This document shows, piece after piece, positions 60,781 through 64,000 of a stretch of DNA of 64,000 nucleotides. A model generated the notes under the pieces. The model was given only the letters and a program-made list of their open reading frames with translations, ran no database searches and was not told the DNA's origin. The stretch is from contig OY856412.1 in assembly GCA_963693085.1 (NCBI GenBank), forward strand, positions 349,096,457-349,160,456. The letters are read 5' to 3'. The position numbers and the translations under genes are program-made. Within the stretch, counting starts at the first letter, position 1, and each line of letters starts with the position of its first letter. The stretch comes from Alisma plantago-aquatica (taxonomy: Eukaryota > Streptophyta > Magnoliopsida > Alismatales > Alismataceae).

Positions 60781-61639
60781 TATGGAAAAGAGGAGAGAAA
60801 ATTTTCTCTCTTATTCCCAATATAAATGGCTGGTCGAGTTTTCAAAATTCATGCTTAATTTAGTATTTTTCACCTACTTTATCCTAAAGCCGATCTAAAA
60901 TTATCGAGTAAGAACGAGCGGAAAGAAAGAAATAATAATGTATGAAAGGGTAATGATTTCTTAGAGGGAAATCATAAATGTGTATAACATAATTTCTTAG
61001 AGGGAAAGGGTAATGATTTTCTCTTTTTTTTTATCATATCACTGTTGTTGATGTGATAAACTTGGATTTTAGGTTTTTGATAACCAATATATTATCTTAA
61101 AAGCATATGTGTCATTTAGATGATTGATACCAAACAGTGGAATTGGTTCTTCAATTATTGATTCTTTGGTCAATTGACGAACCTAAACGGTGAAACCAGA
61201 TACCCAATTAGTGATCAGAACATTAATTGTTTTCAAATATGGTGAATGTGTTTGGTTAAATGATTTGTGTACTTATGAGGCCAAGAGGTCCATTGAGTAG
61301 TTGTAACGAGCTCAAGGGGGTCAACTGATGCACCATGTGGTTATGAGGATAATACAAAGTCTTTTGAGGTTTATTTGATCAAGATTTGAGGATTAATTGA
61401 ACTTTGTTCAAGGTCTATACACTTATTTATGGGGTTACTTGAAGAATTAAATTAGATAACCACATGGTATATTTCTAGTTTTAAACTTATTAATAAGAGA
61501 GTTTAGATGATGAAACCATGATTCAAATTTTAGATGAATTGGATTTTTGTGCCAAAAGATATAGGAGTGTGAAGTTATGAAACTTCATTAATTAAATGAT
61601 AATGGTATCATATATTTATAAGGGCATAGTTTGATCCAA
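60781..61639. other. Stretch with no recognised gene
   Basis: AT-rich. AGAGGGAAATCATAAATG and a near copy AGAGGGAAAGGGTAATGA lie within 60 bp at 60,960-61,020. Nothing else is seen. Confidence 0.4.
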
Positions 61640-62720
61640 TTACCCTTCCACGCGCCCAATTTCCTTGGTCGGCTGTGTGGCACCTTGCTGCTGGGTCCAA
61701 TGCTACCGGGTCATCCTCACCTCTGAAAATGGAGGAACAACACGTCATTGAGGTGTCCCCCTAGATCCGATGAAGATGAAGCTGGGACGATTACCAGATA
61801 TGTGACTCGCAAAACAAACCCCAACTTGCGAGATATGAAGGGCGGGTGAGAGAGACATTAGCCTTGACCTCCTCCTTTCCCCCATTGCTTCTAACAGCAG
61901 CCAACCCTGGATATGGAGGGATATATCTGCTAGCTTTTTCTCCTAACTGTCTCCAATCGACATCAAAAGGGTTTAGAGAAGGTTCTCTATCTTGTCTTGG
62001 TCAAGCATAAAGTTTGGTTCTATGATCAGGCATCATCAAGGTGATCAACTCCCTAACCTTAGTGATGGATGTTTGGACTATAGATTGAAACACAGACGTC
62101 AAAGAGGTGAGCTTAGTCTGAGCGCTCTGCCATCCTCACCACATGTCCGGCGTCGACCCTTCACCTCGTGAGTTCCTGGTGACCCTTGATCATAGAGAGC
62201 AGACGTAGGCCTACCACTCTGAATCTGAGATAGGGAAGATAAACCCCCACCCTCCTTCAGAACTTCTCGTGAGTCTGCTCCTGGAGAGGGAGATCTTGCT
62301 GGTGGCGTTGTGACAGAGTTTCGAGCAAGCGGTCGGTGGAACACGAGAGAGAGAGGAGGTAGTGCTCCCAGCCACAAAGCTCCTCGCCGTGAACCCAAGA
62401 TGCATCGACGCTGCAAAACCGGACGAGGAAGTGGGAGCTTCTTTGTTGCTTCAGGTGACACACATGAGAGGAGGTGACTGAGGCAAAGCTTCTAGGCACA
62501 TCTGTAGGGGATGGAATGCGCTATCCTTGGCTCACTCTCGCCAACGGGAAGGTGCATGCAACAAAGTCGTGAGAGAGGGAGAGTGTGGGCTTGGTCTAGG
62601 TAGACCAGCCGTTGGACCGGCCAGCCTGAACCCAGGCATAATTAGAGCATGACCAGAGGTGGTGGGCGGGTCAGCGTGGATTCACAGACCACCACGTCAG
62701 GCAGTGGGATCCGCCACTCA
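61640..62720 (-). other. GC-rich block with overlapping frames, probably retroelement leader
   Basis: The most GC-rich part of the window. Three overlapping minus-strand frames (62,099-62,461, 62,211-62,405 and 62,257-62,499) are open in different phases, which suggests composition, not coding. The longest opens MSPEATKKLPLPRPVLQRR and is arginine-, proline- and serine-rich without a recognised domain. Followed by the gypsy-LTR-like region to its right, it may be the GC-rich middle of a large LTR or leader. Confidence 0.3.
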
Positions 62721-62739
62721 AGGTAATTCTTTTTTTAGT

Positions 62740-63480
62740 GCACAAAAATATACCATATCTCATAAATGTGATTAAAAATAGCTCCCATGGCCAATAATTA
62801 CCCCAAAAATATCTATGGACTCAAAAAATATCCTCTACAGAAACCTTAGATTAGGCTTTTGAAGAACAATTAATGTCGATATCTAACATAGATGATAATG
62901 TTTCTTTTTAGGGTAAGTTAATTGAAATAAATAGAAAATCATCAAGATTAAATATGAGAAAAATTCCATTGAACCCTAATATTATCTGGAGACATTTAGT
63001 AGACCCTGATTTGAAATATATTTCTCAATATTAGGTCTTTTGGTAGTAAAATACAATTAAGTGCTTTTAGCCTCATTTAAATTAAAGAAAATGGACCGGT
63101 CATTAGTTAAATATGAAAATTGGACCAGACCTCTAAAATGACCTCTTTATAATTAGAAAAATATCAGATACCATCCTAAGATCATATGGAATCTAGGTTT
63201 GGCAAAACCCTATTTTGGACCTAAAATTCCAATAATATGATGAACAATTATTGACGGTGATTAATTGTTATTAATTAGGTGATGACCGAATATCTAAATG
63301 AGCAAGAATAATTAGAAATATCTGAACTCAGGTACGTGGACATTATATAAGTATATGACTAGTTTTCTTGTGTACAATAGCTATGATGTATTTCTTGTCT
63401 TTATTTGAGAATATTGCTAGATGTACTATGATTATAGTATCTTTGCCATGTCAATAAGAACAACAAAGAATATAGATGGT
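62740..63480 (+). repeat. Possible gypsy LTR segment
   Basis: GGTGATGACCGAATATCTAA, ATTAGAAATATCTGAACTC and CAGGTACGTGG (about 63,280-63,340) recall the middle of Tekay/Del-type LTRs, where a GT splice-donor-like site follows CAG. This comes from general familiarity with such LTRs; no partner copy lies in the window. Confidence 0.3.
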
Positions 63481-63504
63481 TTGTAGCTACTAAGTGGATA
63501 TATG

Positions 63505-63536
63505 CTCTCTCTCTCTCTCTCAATCCTCTCTCTCTT
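63505..63536. repeat. CT microsatellite
   Basis: CT run interrupted by CAATC. A second, shorter run ends the first unit of the 77-bp duplication. Confidence 0.85.
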
Positions 63537-63690
63537 CCTCTAAATATAAGGTCGGCACTCAGTCCCCATAGCCCAAGGGGCGGGGAAAAATGAAGTGCAG
63601 TATCTCTCTCTCTCCTCTAAATATAAGGTCGGCACTCGGTCCCCATAGCCCAAGGGGTAGGGAAAAATGAAGTGCGACATTGTTTAGTAG
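63537..63690. repeat. 77-bp tandem duplication
   Basis: Units start CCTCTAAATATAAGGTCGGC at 63,537 and 63,614 and both contain CCCCATAGCCCAAGGGG and GGGAAAAATGAAGTGC. CCCATAGCCCAAGGGG is partly self-complementary. Identity between units is high, so the duplication is recent. Confidence 0.95.
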
Positions 63691-64000
63691 TACAAACACA
63701 TCAAAAGACATCTGAAAATATGTGTTTACATAATTATCACTTTAAACAATGTTTTCTTTTACTCTTTCTTTCTCAAGTTATTTCAATTATGCAAGCATAT
63801 TAGTATGTATCTTTCTACCCACATACACAACACCTTATGTGTTGATTAGCGTGGGATAAAAGATGGGAAGTGAGCAGTTGTCTAGGCTGTACCTATTGTG
63901 TTAAGATCCTGTTAGCATACATGTTCGTAGACTTGTAAAGTTTTCTTCAAATTATATAAATGTAAGTTGTAAATTTAATTCATTTTGTAATATACATGTT
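63691..64000. other. Window end, no recognised gene
   Basis: AT-rich, nothing identified. Confidence 0.4.

Noticed and set aside
62099..62499. Host protein-coding gene on the minus strand
   Set aside because: Three phases are open at once in GC-rich DNA, none has a recognisable domain, and no intron or promoter structure is evident.
1..64000. A new multi-gene biological system
   Set aside because: Every recognisable coding remnant belongs to a known plant retroelement class; no clustered intact genes of any kind are present.

Overview
This is nuclear DNA from a seed plant with a repeat-rich genome, most likely an angiosperm. It is AT-rich and packed with degenerate plant-type retrotransposons: Tekay/Del-like and Athila-like Ty3/gypsy, Tork/Angela-like and SIRE-like Ty1/copia, L1 LINEs and a tRNA-derived SINE. 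I find no intact host gene, tRNA gene, rRNA gene or CRISPR array. Every long open frame I could place is a retroelement remnant or the antisense of a simple repeat. The species cannot be told from this.

Bases 3-26,155 resolve into one nested stack. The outermost layer is a single gypsy LTR of about 1.42 kb on the minus strand, TGTCACACC...TGTGACA. Three insertions split it: solo gypsy LTR A (632-6,784, target duplication CATAA), a complete but dead copia element (7,096-20,009, duplication AAAAC/ATAAC) and solo gypsy LTR B (20,300-25,950, duplication CTAAG). The copia element carries its own insertion in the leader, solo gypsy LTR C (13,267-16,970, duplication TAGTC). A, B and C belong to one family with very large LTRs (3.7-6.2 kb). 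Inside A and B lie minisatellites, an AATTAGGGTT-type array and an array of a 20-bp interrupted palindrome.

Bases 26,156-35,240 hold an Athila-like gypsy remnant on the plus strand (integrase, post-pol region, a probable LTR with a TATA box), followed by a SIRE-like copia fragment on the minus strand. Bases 35,520-46,880 hold two L1 LINEs with converging 3' ends. The plus-strand one is interrupted by a compound TA/TG/CA/GA microsatellite. The minus-strand one is interrupted by about 3.75 kb of unidentified AT-rich DNA. A weak chromovirus integrase remnant lies at about 47,750-48,060.

Bases 48,636-54,453 form a large inverted-repeat structure with outer ends TATAACACCC/GGGTGTTACA and a TAAAC duplication. 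One arm was hit by a SINE, and the centre by a copia solo LTR of the same family as the 7,096-20,009 element. From 54.5 to 64 kb little is identifiable: a 110-bp tandem duplication, an LTR-like promoter stretch, a GC-richer block of organelle-like character (about 59,880-60,780), a second GC-rich block (about 61,640-62,720), and a 77-bp tandem duplication next to a CT microsatellite.

There is no gene pathway here. The biology is the history of transposon insertion, LTR recombination and decay. The features most worth following up are the palindrome arrays inside the giant LTRs, a short conserved RG/Q-rich frame behind an acceptor-like site in all three LTR copies, and the long inverted repeat. 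All alignments were made by eye.
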